Positions 35,128 through 43,238 of a stretch of DNA of 51,864 bases are shown here, piece after piece. Made by a program: the position numbers and the translations under genes. This DNA comes from Verrucomicrobiales bacterium (GTDB lineage Bacteria; Verrucomicrobiota; Verrucomicrobiia; Verrucomicrobiales; DEV007): the NCBI GenBank assembly GCA_022361255.1, contig JAKSBG010000171.1:1-51864 (forward strand), written 5' to 3'. Positions within the stretch are counted from its first letter, which is position 1. The number at the start of each line of letters is the position of its first letter. The notes beneath the pieces are model-generated. The model worked only from the letters and a program-made list of their open reading frames with translations. It made no database searches and had not been told where the DNA came from.

Positions 35128-36843
35128 TCAATTTGCAAATTTCATGCAGCACTGCTTGTACTTTCGACCGCTTCCACAGGGGCACGGGTCATTCCGGCCG
35201 ACTTTTGCTGCGGAGCGGCGGATAGTTTCATGCGGAACAGGTGAGGTATCCGGTCGGTAGTCGGCAAACCAGCGTTCGGCAGTGAGGTCGCTGAGTCTTT
35301 CATAGTAGTCCTCCTCGGTTCGCTTCCCGTCGGTGGCGGCCATCAGTTCCTCAATCACGGCCGATGCGATCGCGTGGATTGATTCATGGCGGGAAAGTCC
35401 CTCACTCATCAGTCTTTCCAGGGTCGCAGCGACCGGAATTTCGTCTCCCATTGCGACCTGGTTTTCCACCATCATGTGTAAGCGGGCGTGTTCCATCGCT
35501 CCCTCAACTTCAGATTCGTACTCCTCCACATATTGGATTACGATGAGTTCCTTCTCTCCTTCAGCCAGTTCATTCCAGTCCGGCTGGGGACGGTCGGGAT
35601 TGTAGAAAAGCTCATCCGGAATGTCAGCGAACTCGCTCAGGGGAGGCAGTGACATTTGCTCATCAAAGGCGTTGAGAAGAGCGTCCTGATCCATGACTTG
35701 CTGCATTTCCTCCTGCATCTCGGCGTCGGCCAGAATTTCGACTCGCCATCCTTCCAGTGCGGCACAGTCCTTTCCGGCGAGCACATGCCAGGTGTAGAGA
35801 ATCCGCGTGGCATCAATGGCTTCGTTAGGGTTGGCTATCCGGTCCACGAGTGACTGAGCCGCATTGATGCCGTCTATTGAACCCGTTGAAGCGAGAGTCT
35901 GAGCATGAAAGTAGAGCATCTCCTCCGAAGTTTCCCCCTTCAGGGTCGACACGATCTCTTCGCTATACTGCGCGGCTGGTAAATTGGCAAAAATTTCCCC
36001 GAGACGAATGCGGGTGTAATCATCGGCATCCGGATACAGCTGAAACAATTTTAGCACTTCGTCGCGACTGGTGAAGCGACAGAAGATTTCGCGGACGAGA
36101 TCCCGGGCCCAATCCCAGTCGAGCGTCAGATTCCGGAGAAGTATCCCGGCGTCGGGACTTTCCTCTGCCGCGATGGCGAGCTCGAGCGCAGTGGAAAGCC
36201 GGAACTCTGCCTCGTAGTCAGGGACTTCAGGATCGAACTCGTAGCTGAGCCAGGCCTCTTTTTCTTCTCGGGATATCACGTCCTTTTCCAGCAGAAACGG
36301 ACAGAGATCATGCAGCAGAATCATCTCCCGATCCGGGAAATCGAGGGCCATTTTTTCCGACGCGTCGGTGAGCAACTCTTCGAGCATTGCCCGGAGAGTT
36401 TCGGCGTCGAGGCCCTCACACTGTTTGCGGAAATGAATGCGTTCCTGAAAGGTCAAAAAAGAGTAGTTCAGGTCAGGTGATGCTCCGTAGATTTTATTCA
36501 GGGACTTCTCCGCTTTCGCAACCGTTTGAATCGGGGCGTCGAGCAGCCACTCGAGGAGGGAATCCATGCGACGATATTCATGCGCAGCCTGCTCCGGCAG
36601 AATGGAATCGAGAAAACGGAGAAGCCGGCCTGCCTGCTCCTCGTCAAGCTGGGATCGAAACCGGTTTGCCTCCAGAATAAATGCATCCTGGAGCCCCCGT
36701 TTCTCAAATGTGGAGAGCGTAGCTTTCGAAAACTCGAGCGATTTCTCTCCCCGCGTGGCGAGAAGATCCAGAGCGACACTCCGGACAATTCTGTCATCGT
36801 GATTCAGATTTCGCACCAGGCTGGCTGTGGAAAAAACCGACAT
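35128..36843 (-). CDS. SEC-C motif protein
   Basis: 571 residues ending in a SEC-C zinc-binding motif ([20 protein letters not shown]), as at the C-terminus of SecA. The rest appears helical and repetitive, with many short Glu/Leu-rich helices ([40 protein letters not shown]), perhaps HEAT-like. No transmembrane segment is present. The function is unknown; SEC-C motifs often mediate protein or ribosome contacts. It starts 2 bp after the phosphodiesterase stop, so the two are almost certainly cotranscribed. Confidence 0.8.
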   Translation of the reverse strand: MSVFSTASLVRNLNHDDRIVRSVALDLLATRGEKSLEFSKATLSTFEKRGLQDAFILEANRFRSQLDEEQAGRLLRFLDSILPEQAAHEYRRMDSLLEWLLDAPIQTVAKAEKSLNKIYGASPDLNYSFLTFQERIHFRKQCEGLDAETLRAMLEELLTDASEKMALDFPDREMILLHDLCPFLLEKDVISREEKEAWLSYEFDPEVPDYEAEFRLSTALELAIAAEESPDAGILLRNLTLDWDWARDLVREIFCRFTSRDEVLKLFQLYPDADDYTRIRLGEIFANLPAAQYSEEIVSTLKGETSEEMLYFHAQTLASTGSIDGINAAQSLVDRIANPNEAIDATRILYTWHVLAGKDCAALEGWRVEILADAEMQEEMQQVMDQDALLNAFDEQMSLPPLSEFADIPDELFYNPDRPQPDWNELAEGEKELIVIQYVEEYESEVEGAMEHARLHMMVENQVAMGDEIPVAATLERLMSEGLSRHESIHAIASAVIEELMAATDGKRTEEDYYERLSDLTAERWFADYRPDTSPVPHETIRRSAAKVGRNDPCPCGSGRKYKQCCMKFAN

Positions 36844-36845
36844 GG

Positions 36846-38249
36846 TCAGGATGAGATGCAGTGATTCAGGAGAATATCGTGTACGGCAATCGCTTCCACT
36901 GTATCACTGAGGTCTGAGCTCTGAAAAGAACCAATCAGAAGGGGGTGATCCTTCGCACTTTCGGGGATGCGACCGTGCGAACCTTTCACGAGGGTCGCAT
37001 CAAGAGGAATCACATCCATCAGCATGCGGAATCCGAGCATCTTCCGCAGCAGACGATTCGCAATTCGGAGTTTGGGGAATTTGATTTTCGGATCGACGAA
37101 CAACTCTGCGGGGTCGTAGCCGGGTTTGCGGTGAATGTCGACGCACCGGGCGTAGTCAGGAGCCTTTCTATCGTTTTTCCAGAAGTAGTAGGTGAACCAG
37201 CTGCGCTCGTCTGACACAACCACAAAGTCGCCGCTGCGCTCGTTGTCGAGTCCGATCTCTGTTTGCTGTTCCCGGTTGTAGATTTTCTCGACGCCTTCCG
37301 TTTCACGAAGAACAGCGGCAACCTCGTCTTCGATTGCCGGGTCGTTCACGTAGACGTGGGCGATCTGGTGGTCGGGAATGGCAAAGGCCTTGCAGTTGCC
37401 GGGGTCGAGCACTTCACGCTTCAATTCCTCGCGCCAGGAGAGCCATCCTTTTTCGCGAAAAATGCGATTGAGATGGACAGGGTGATCCACAGCGGTGATT
37501 CCGTATTCGCTGAGAATGACGACTTCCACGCCGCGTTTCTCAAGATGCGTGACGAGCTCTTTTACAATCCGGTCAATGGCCTGCAGGTCTTCGGAAACGG
37601 CGAGGTCGTCCGGTCCGAGGCGTTGCAAATTGTAGTCGAGATGAGGGAGGTAGACGAGATTGAGTCCGGGGGAGAATTTGTCCTCAAACCACATCGCCGA
37701 CTTTGCAATCCAGTCGCTGGAGTCGATTCCTGCTGCCGGTCCCCAGAAGGCAGGAAAAGGGAATTTACCGAGCTTGCGTTTGATCCTTTTCCGCAAATCC
37801 ATTGGCCAGGTCTGGATGTCGAAGACCTTTTTCCCGTTGGCGCAGTAAATGGGGCGGGGGGTGATCTGGTAGTCGGCAGTGGAATACATGTTGTTCCACC
37901 AGAAGACTTTGGCGCAGGTGAAATCAGGATCGTGTTCGTCACGAATCTGTTCCCAGATTTTCCGGCCTTTCACGAGGTGGTTGGATTGTTTCCAGCAACG
38001 GTGCTCGGCGTAGTCCCGGTCATACCACATGTTGGCAACGATGCAGTGTTCGCCGGGTGATTTCCCGGTGAGAAAGCTGGCCTGCATCGTCGATGTGACC
38101 GCAGGAATGGTTGGCGTAACCGTGATGGTCCGGTTTTCCTCCCGCCGGGAAAATTCCCGCAAAAACGGCGTGTCGGGGCCGAGGTGTCGCGCGGTTAGGC
38201 CGACGACGTTCAGGATCGCAATTCTTCGGGTGGGGCTGGGTTCGCTCAC
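36846..38249 (-). CDS. alkaline-phosphatase-superfamily phosphodiesterase / nucleotide pyrophosphatase
   Basis: 467 residues of the type I phosphodiesterase/nucleotide pyrophosphatase family. Family marks include the nucleophile region [90 protein letters not shown] and [12 protein letters not shown]. The metal aspartates and histidines seem present. There is no signal peptide, so it is probably cytoplasmic. The sequence resembles the EboF-type subgroup known from ebo operons, but no other ebo genes are in the window. It is followed 2 bp later by the SEC-C gene. Confidence 0.87.
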   Translation of the reverse strand: MSEPSPTRRIAILNVVGLTARHLGPDTPFLREFSRREENRTITVTPTIPAVTSTMQASFLTGKSPGEHCIVANMWYDRDYAEHRCWKQSNHLVKGRKIWEQIRDEHDPDFTCAKVFWWNNMYSTADYQITPRPIYCANGKKVFDIQTWPMDLRKRIKRKLGKFPFPAFWGPAAGIDSSDWIAKSAMWFEDKFSPGLNLVYLPHLDYNLQRLGPDDLAVSEDLQAIDRIVKELVTHLEKRGVEVVILSEYGITAVDHPVHLNRIFREKGWLSWREELKREVLDPGNCKAFAIPDHQIAHVYVNDPAIEDEVAAVLRETEGVEKIYNREQQTEIGLDNERSGDFVVVSDERSWFTYYFWKNDRKAPDYARCVDIHRKPGYDPAELFVDPKIKFPKLRIANRLLRKMLGFRMLMDVIPLDATLVKGSHGRIPESAKDHPLLIGSFQSSDLSDTVEAIAVHDILLNHCISS

Positions 38250-38321
38250 TGGTTTCCGCTGGGGTGCAGGCGGAAGCTAGCGCGGGGTCGGGAAAAACTC
38301 CACCGGTGATGAAGAGGAATT

Positions 38322-38822
38322 TCAGGCGCGGATTTTCTGCCCGACGCGGTCCTGAAAGGCGCGTGCGAACGGAAGTTCGATGTAGCGCGGAAGCTTGTTG
38401 TGCTCTTTTCGGAAAGTGAGAAACATCCAGCGGTGCTCGAAAACATTGAGAACCGCGCTGAGATCCCAGAGCGGTGGAACGACGAGGGTTACCTTTCCGG
38501 AAGTGACCCGCTCCATTTCATCGAAGAAGGCTTTCGGGTCATCGACGTGTTCGATGGTGTGCGAGCACAGGGTGTGATCGAATTCATCGGTGCGAAAGGG
38601 CAGATTGCTGACGTCATCGACAACAACCAGATTGGGAACGTCAGCGTGGTTGACTATGTCTACATTGACACCGCCACCGTCCGTTTTCCCGCAACAGATA
38701 TTGAGGTCCCACTTTTTCCGTCTCCGGCGAATGATTCCTCCCATGATCCGGTAGCTGAGGAAATTCAGGGCCGGCAGGAGAATGATGAGAGAAGCAACAG
38801 TGCAAAGCAGGTAGAAGAGCAT
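38322..38822 (-). CDS. membrane-anchored methyltransferase-like protein
   Basis: About 166 residues from the ATG at 38822. One hydrophobic N-terminal segment (LFYLLCTVASLIILLPALNFL) is followed by a small class I methyltransferase-like domain: LNICCGKTDGGGVNVDIVN, LPFRTDEFDHTLCSHTIEHV, DDPKAFFDEMERVTSGKVTL. It is shorter than typical methyltransferases. A GTG at 38900, 5 bp after the antiporter stop, could extend it by 26 residues. It follows the Kef-type antiporter on the same strand, so an operon is plausible. Substrate unknown. Confidence 0.75.
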   Translation of the reverse strand: MLFYLLCTVASLIILLPALNFLSYRIMGGIIRRRRKKWDLNICCGKTDGGGVNVDIVNHADVPNLVVVDDVSNLPFRTDEFDHTLCSHTIEHVDDPKAFFDEMERVTSGKVTLVVPPLWDLSAVLNVFEHRWMFLTFRKEHNKLPRYIELPFARAFQDRVGQKIRA

Positions 38823-38904
38823 GGCGGAAAGTGAGATTGAAAGCTCAAGAAACCCTGAATTTGCGGCTTCACAAACGGGTGAAAGTAACGGTTTCGCCAC
38901 TTCA

Positions 38905-40596
38905 CTACTGCGGCTCTTCGACTCCGGGAGTGAGCAGGGCGCTCATTGCCTCCCGCAATCGCTGACCGGTGAGATATTCCTCATCGACAGCAATGGTGGC
39001 CCCGGCCTGTTCGAGGTCATCCACAAACATGTGATAGCGGGCACGAACGATGATGGAAACTTTTTCATTCAAGGTTCGGACTGATTCGACAATCCGGGTT
39101 GAAGTGCGTGGATCAGGAATGGTGACCACGATGGCCCGTGCGTGGGAAATCCCGTGGTGAATGAGAAAGTCGACGCTCCCGGCATCGCCGAGCGCGGCGC
39201 GGTGTCCCATCGAGCGGGCAAGGTCGATATTTTTCTGCCTCATGTCGATGACGAGGGGGGAAACTTCCGGATGATTTTTCAGATCCTCCGCAACACGCTG
39301 ACCGGAGGGGCCGAATCCGACGATGAAGACGAGATCCTTGCCTTCTTTCATCTCTCCGTGGTCTTCTAATTGATCGTCCTGCTGTTTCCGGCGGTTGAAA
39401 AGCGCCTCCAGTTTTCCCCCGAGCGGCATGGCTGTCCGAATGAGAAACGGGGTGAGGAAAAGGGTAACCAACGTGGAGGATACGAGTAGCCGGAACAGGT
39501 TGTCATCAACGAGAGCCGTACTCTGCGCGATTCCGGCGATGACAACCCCGAACTCACCCACCTGAGCGAGAACCAGTCCGGCAGCGAAGGCGTGCCGAAG
39601 GGGAAGGCGGAAAATGAGCCCCACGATCGTGATAATGACCGCTTTTCCCGCGAGAAGCAGGGCGGTGACACCGAGAACCGGAATGAAATTCCCGGCGATC
39701 CAGACGGGATCACCGAGCATGCCGACAGAGGCGAAAAACAAGGTGATGAAAATGATGCGCAGTCCGCCGATATCAGATCGGATCTGCGTTGCAAAAGGGG
39801 ATTCTGCCAGCATCATCCCCGCCATGAACGCACCGAGGGCGGGGGAGAGTTCCAGTTCGTGCGCGGCGAGAGCGGACCCAATCGCGAGAACAACGGCGAG
39901 TAGTACGAGTAGCTCCCGGTCCCTCGCGAGACTGAGCTCCCGCATCACATAGGGGAGGACATATTTTGAAAGAAGGAAAAATCCTGTTACCAGGCCGATA
40001 ATCAGCCCAACCGCTTTCAGCATTCCGACGCCGACTTCTGCGATCGAACCTCCTCCTCCTAACATGGTAACAAAAAGAACCAGCGGCACCACCGCGACAT
40101 CCTGGAGCAGAAGGATGCCCAGTGCGGTTCGACCGTGGACAGCCTCCAGCTCGGCGCGATCAGTGAGAACGCGTAGCACACACGCCGTTGAGGAAAGCGC
40201 GACCGCACTTCCGAAAGCAAGTGCGCTTTTTCCCTCGATTCCAAACAGCAGGCAGATCAGTGCGGCAATGCCGAGGGTGCCGGTGACCTGGACCGTTCCG
40301 CCGTATATGGCGGCGGGTCCGAGACCCAGAAGCCGCCGTGCTGAAAATTCCAGCCCGATCGCAAAGAGCAGCATCGAGACCCCCAGTTCCGCAATCACCG
40401 GAACGCCGGATTCCTCCTGCACGAGATCAAAAACCCCCGGACCCAACAGCATTCCGGCGAGCAGGTAACCGAGGATCGCCGACTGCCCGAACCGCTCGAA
40501 AAGCATCCCTATCGTAAGCGCGCTCGCCAGCAGAACGAGCAACTGGACCAGTACGTCCCAGACTTCGGAATGGCCTGCGGCAGCGGCGAGAATCAT
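38905..40596 (-). CDS. Kef-type K+/H+ antiporter with RCK domain
   Basis: 563 residues. The first 380 or so form a CPA2 sodium/proton exchanger domain with about 12 membrane segments (GYLLAGMLLGPGVF, GIAALICLLF, ALGAFMAGMMLAESPF). A Rossmann-type RCK/TrkA-N domain follows (LVFIVGFGPSGQRVAEDLKN, RAALGDAGSVDFLIHHGISH). It resembles YbaL/KefB-type potassium efflux systems that respond to nucleotide or glutathione adducts. The Asp and Gly motifs of the transport domain are intact as far as can be seen. It shares a promoter gap with the divergent selenoprotein candidate and precedes the methyltransferase-like gene. Confidence 0.92.
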   Translation of the reverse strand: MILAAAAGHSEVWDVLVQLLVLLASALTIGMLFERFGQSAILGYLLAGMLLGPGVFDLVQEESGVPVIAELGVSMLLFAIGLEFSARRLLGLGPAAIYGGTVQVTGTLGIAALICLLFGIEGKSALAFGSAVALSSTACVLRVLTDRAELEAVHGRTALGILLLQDVAVVPLVLFVTMLGGGGSIAEVGVGMLKAVGLIIGLVTGFFLLSKYVLPYVMRELSLARDRELLVLLAVVLAIGSALAAHELELSPALGAFMAGMMLAESPFATQIRSDIGGLRIIFITLFFASVGMLGDPVWIAGNFIPVLGVTALLLAGKAVIITIVGLIFRLPLRHAFAAGLVLAQVGEFGVVIAGIAQSTALVDDNLFRLLVSSTLVTLFLTPFLIRTAMPLGGKLEALFNRRKQQDDQLEDHGEMKEGKDLVFIVGFGPSGQRVAEDLKNHPEVSPLVIDMRQKNIDLARSMGHRAALGDAGSVDFLIHHGISHARAIVVTIPDPRTSTRIVESVRTLNEKVSIIVRARYHMFVDDLEQAGATIAVDEEYLTGQRLREAMSALLTPGVEEPQ

Positions 40597-40723
40597 CTTT
40601 CAGACAGAAGCATGGGAGAGGTGTGGGGGCAAGGGGGATGTGGAGAGTGGGCTCTCAAATTCAGGAGCAAACTGCCGCCCGATTGCGCCATTTGCGCGAA
40701 GTCGAAAGAAGAGAAACTTTCCC

Positions 40724-41080
40724 ATGATGAATATCTGGAAAGTTTTCCTGCCGATTCTGGCTATGCTGGTTTCTTTTGGTTTTGCAAGCGCGGACGATAA
40801 GAAAGCCAAATTGTCGTATTACTATCTCAAGGGATGACCCTTGTGTGATAAAGTGACGGCCATAGTTGATGGACTCAAAGCAGAGTATGCCGACGTTGTG
40901 GTTCTTGAAACGACGAAAGTCGGAGACGGGAATTCCAAAGAGGAAATCGAAAATTCAGACATCAAGGTCCACGGCATCATCGCTAAAAATGCTGATGGCG
41001 AAATTGTGACTACAGTGGAGGGGCACAGCTACGGGGAAGAGAAAGTGAAAGAAGTGATCGCGTTGTTGCTGGAGGATTGA
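40724..41080 (+). CDS. candidate selenoprotein: exported thioredoxin-like protein with in-frame UGA
   Basis: Reading through a single TGA at 40835-40837 joins two halves in the same frame into one 118-residue protein. The first half is a signal peptide (WKVFLPILAMLVSFGFASAD) plus a strand KLSYYYLKG; the TGA follows, then PLCDKVTAIVDGLKAEYAD, VVVLETTKV and IIAKNADGEIVTTVEG. This is a thioredoxin-like beta-alpha-beta order with the redox motif U38-P-L-C41 in the expected place. AGAAGAG precedes the ATG. Neither half makes sense alone: the first lacks a fold, the second lacks its first strand and signal. A downstream TTG (40841) has an AAGGGA before it, so separate re-initiation is possible. A nonsense mutation or sequencing error is the other alternative. 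It is divergent from the Kef gene. Confidence 0.72.
40858..40874 (+). promoter_or_regulatory. possible bacterial SECIS-like stem-loop
   Basis: Downstream of the TGA, CCAT (40860-40863) pairs with ATGG (40869-40872) around a loop AGTTG, with a further G-C pair (40858-40874) across one mismatch. The loop begins 26 nt after the TGA and has a G as its second base, features described for bacterial SECIS elements. The stem is short and could occur by chance. Confidence 0.4.
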
Positions 41081-41100
41081 TCTTCACCTGTCCTCGCGAA

Positions 41101-42555
41101 TCACTCGCCCAGCTCCGCCATCATCTCCCTGAATGCAGCTACGACCTTGGTTGATGCGTCGACTTCGAGATAGCTCGACTTCGCACGCCAGGTTTCATAG
41201 CCGCCCCATTCGTGCTGCTGCGGGGTGGGGAGATAGCCATTGTAGCCGTTGGCGAGTTCAATGAGAAAGGTGGCAAACGGGCTCGTTTCCTTCAGCTCCA
41301 ACCCGATTTCGACGAAGGTTTCGCAGGGGGTGGTGTTGATGCAGAGGTCACCGAGCCTGACCGATTGTAAACGAACGGGAACGGTGTCGGGATATTCGCG
41401 GAGCTGCAGTGTTTCGCGGGCGTAAATCGCTTCGCGGGCACGCAGGTTTCCGTTGATGAGCTGCTCGGGACTGCTGAGGATTTCATGAGCGCGTTTGAGG
41501 TCCTCTGCGGTGGGTTTGCGAACGCCAAGATCGAGATCACGGAAGGCGACCTTAATGGGGAATTCACTGCTGTATTTGATTTCCTGAAACGCTTTGTGTG
41601 CGGCGTTGGCGACGGAGGTGGCGACTTCGATCATTTTTTCGCCGGGGGCGTAGGATTTTTCGGGACGGGGCCGGGAAAAGTCGACGTTGTTGATGTCGCC
41701 GCTCGCTCCGTTGGAAAGAATGGCGACGTAGTCTGTGTTTCCCGGGGCCACTTTTTCAGCCATGATCTCAGCGAAGCGGGCGAAGTAGTCTCCGGAAAGC
41801 TGGCTTTTTCCTTCAGCGCTGCGCGGAGGATTCCCGACGTAGTGCAGGCAGTAGTTCGCAAGCAGGGCGATAGGCTTTTTCCCCGGCGCGGTGGAGCGGA
41901 CTGCGAGGACCGGCACGTCCGGATCGGTCGGTCCTGCGGGCTTCGAGACTTTGCCGCCGCCTTTGTCGAAGCCGGGATTCATCCGTACTTTGTCGCCGGT
42001 GCTGCCAAAGGGATTTTCGTATGGTTCATTCACAAACCAGCGGCGGTTGAATACCTGGGTCGGATCGCTGCCGACCGCCCAACCGGCCTCGGCCGGTTCC
42101 AGTTTTCTGTGTGCCTTGATGATGGATTCGGCAATTTTTTCGGTGAGAAAGATCTGGTAGGCGACAAGTGGATTGGATTGAAACGCCGGCGTCGAGGTCG
42201 GGGCGGAATGGGTGTGGGACGCCGCGATGTTGATATTCTCCGGCGGTATCCCGGTCGCGGAGTTTACGAGACGCTTTGCCGAATCTGCTATGTCGCGCGG
42301 GATGAGGCAGGAATCGACGATCGTGAAGCTCACGGTGGCTTCATCATTCCCGAGCATGATGGTGCGGCAGTGGATTCTCTCATCAGTTTTGTCGATGAAG
42401 TTTGCGGCCATCGAGCCGGCGGTGCTGATGGGAAAATGTTCCGCCAGCGGCGTGATGTCGGTCACGTCAGCTCCGGCACGGAGTTCGGCTCGGGCGTTCG
42501 CGGTGAAAATTCCGGAGAGAATCAGGCACAGTAAAATTGCTTTGGCTCGGTTCAT
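41101..42555 (-). CDS. secreted neutral/alkaline ceramidase-like hydrolase
   Basis: About 484 residues from the ATG at 42555, which starts a signal peptide (ILLCLILSGIFTANARAE). The family's core is recognisable: RAGADVTDITP, HCRTIMLGNDEATVSFTIVD, ENINIAASHTHSAPTSTPAF (metal-binding histidines), VLAVRSTAPGKKPIALLANY, CLHYVG, DYVAILSNGASGDINNVDFS and ELANGYNGYLPTPQQHEWGG. The sequence fits the N-terminal domain of neutral/non-lysosomal ceramidases, but many such proteins in Verrucomicrobia and Planctomycetes lack the C-terminal domain and have unknown substrates; this one also appears single-domain. The extra N-terminal residues of the longer frame have no RBS and overlap repeat element D. Confidence 0.85.
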   Translation of the reverse strand: MNRAKAILLCLILSGIFTANARAELRAGADVTDITPLAEHFPISTAGSMAANFIDKTDERIHCRTIMLGNDEATVSFTIVDSCLIPRDIADSAKRLVNSATGIPPENINIAASHTHSAPTSTPAFQSNPLVAYQIFLTEKIAESIIKAHRKLEPAEAGWAVGSDPTQVFNRRWFVNEPYENPFGSTGDKVRMNPGFDKGGGKVSKPAGPTDPDVPVLAVRSTAPGKKPIALLANYCLHYVGNPPRSAEGKSQLSGDYFARFAEIMAEKVAPGNTDYVAILSNGASGDINNVDFSRPRPEKSYAPGEKMIEVATSVANAAHKAFQEIKYSSEFPIKVAFRDLDLGVRKPTAEDLKRAHEILSSPEQLINGNLRAREAIYARETLQLREYPDTVPVRLQSVRLGDLCINTTPCETFVEIGLELKETSPFATFLIELANGYNGYLPTPQQHEWGGYETWRAKSSYLEVDASTKVVAAFREMMAELGE

Positions 42556-42615
42556 GGTTCGACTGTTGTAGCGTTTTGCCGGGTGGCGGAAAAGTCCCGA
42601 TTCGTGGGAGGGGCA

Positions 42616-42666
42616 ACCCTGTTGAGTGGAGGACCTGACAGGGTTGGGTCTGAGGTACAACAGGGT
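42616..42666. repeat. triplet-word intergenic element D
   Basis: Inverted ACCCTGTTG (42616-42624), then GACAGGGT (42637-42644) and CAACAGGGT (42658-42666) on the plus strand. This copy lies between divergent genes (ceramidase and VOC), unlike A, B and C, which lie between convergent ones. Confidence 0.65.
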
Positions 42667-42769
42667 TGAGTGAAGGAAGTGCGATGGTGCGTTCCATTTT
42701 TTTGAGAATGGCTTCCTTTGCGTTGAGTAAGAGAAGGTATTGCGCTTTGTTTCGGTTCGAAACGAACTG

Positions 42770-43144
42770 ATGAAACTGGATTTGGAAAAGTGCCTTCACT
42801 GCGTAAGCACCCAGCTCGTGGTTTCTGACATCGAAAGAGCGGTGTCGTTTTACACGGGATCCATTGGTTTCGGGTTGAACTTCAAGCAGGAAACCTATGC
42901 CGGGCTCGGTATCGGCCCTCATTCAATTCATTTGAAACTTGTCGACACGGTTCCGTCCCGTACGCGGGATGCGGACCAGGTGGATCTCGTGATCGGAGTC
43001 ACTGATCTGGATTTCTGTTACGAAGCAGTGCAGTCGGAAGATGTCCCGGTGATCCAACCGCTTCGGGAAACTCCCTACGGGCGGGAATTCTATATCGAAG
43101 ATCCGGATGGGAATCGACTCGCCTTTTTTGACGTCACCTCCTGA
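42770..43144 (+). CDS. VOC family (glyoxalase/bleomycin-resistance-like) protein
   Basis: About 124 residues from the ATG at 42770. The vicinal oxygen chelate fold is clear: STQLVVSDIERAVSFYTGSI, FGLNFKQETYAGLGIGPHSI, LVIGVTDLDFCYEAVQSEDV and a C-terminal FYIEDPDGNRLAFFDV, which is the family's signature strand with the metal Glu. It is a single-module protein that would dimerise. Substrate is not predictable. A TTG at 42740 could extend the start by 10 residues. No ribosome site is seen. Confidence 0.88.
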   Translation: MKLDLEKCLHCVSTQLVVSDIERAVSFYTGSIGFGLNFKQETYAGLGIGPHSIHLKLVDTVPSRTRDADQVDLVIGVTDLDFCYEAVQSEDVPVIQPLRETPYGREFYIEDPDGNRLAFFDVTS

Positions 43145-43169
43145 TCTCTGCGGGAGGTCGATGCCGGCC

Positions 43170-43185
43170 GGTAGCAGGCGCTACC
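43170..43185. terminator. hairpin between convergent VOC and xdhB-like genes
   Basis: GGTAGC and GCTACC form a perfect 6-bp stem around a 4-nt loop AGGC, located between the ends of two convergent genes. No strong T-run follows, so it may be a weak or bidirectional terminator. Confidence 0.4.
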
Positions 43186-43238
43186 AATAGGATCAAAATT
43201 ATTATTCAGGGAAAAGGAAGGATGAAGAACCTCCCCGT

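Noticed and set aside
41485-42534. Plus-strand 349-codon open frame
   Set aside because: It is antisense to the ceramidase-like gene and contains no plausible domain.
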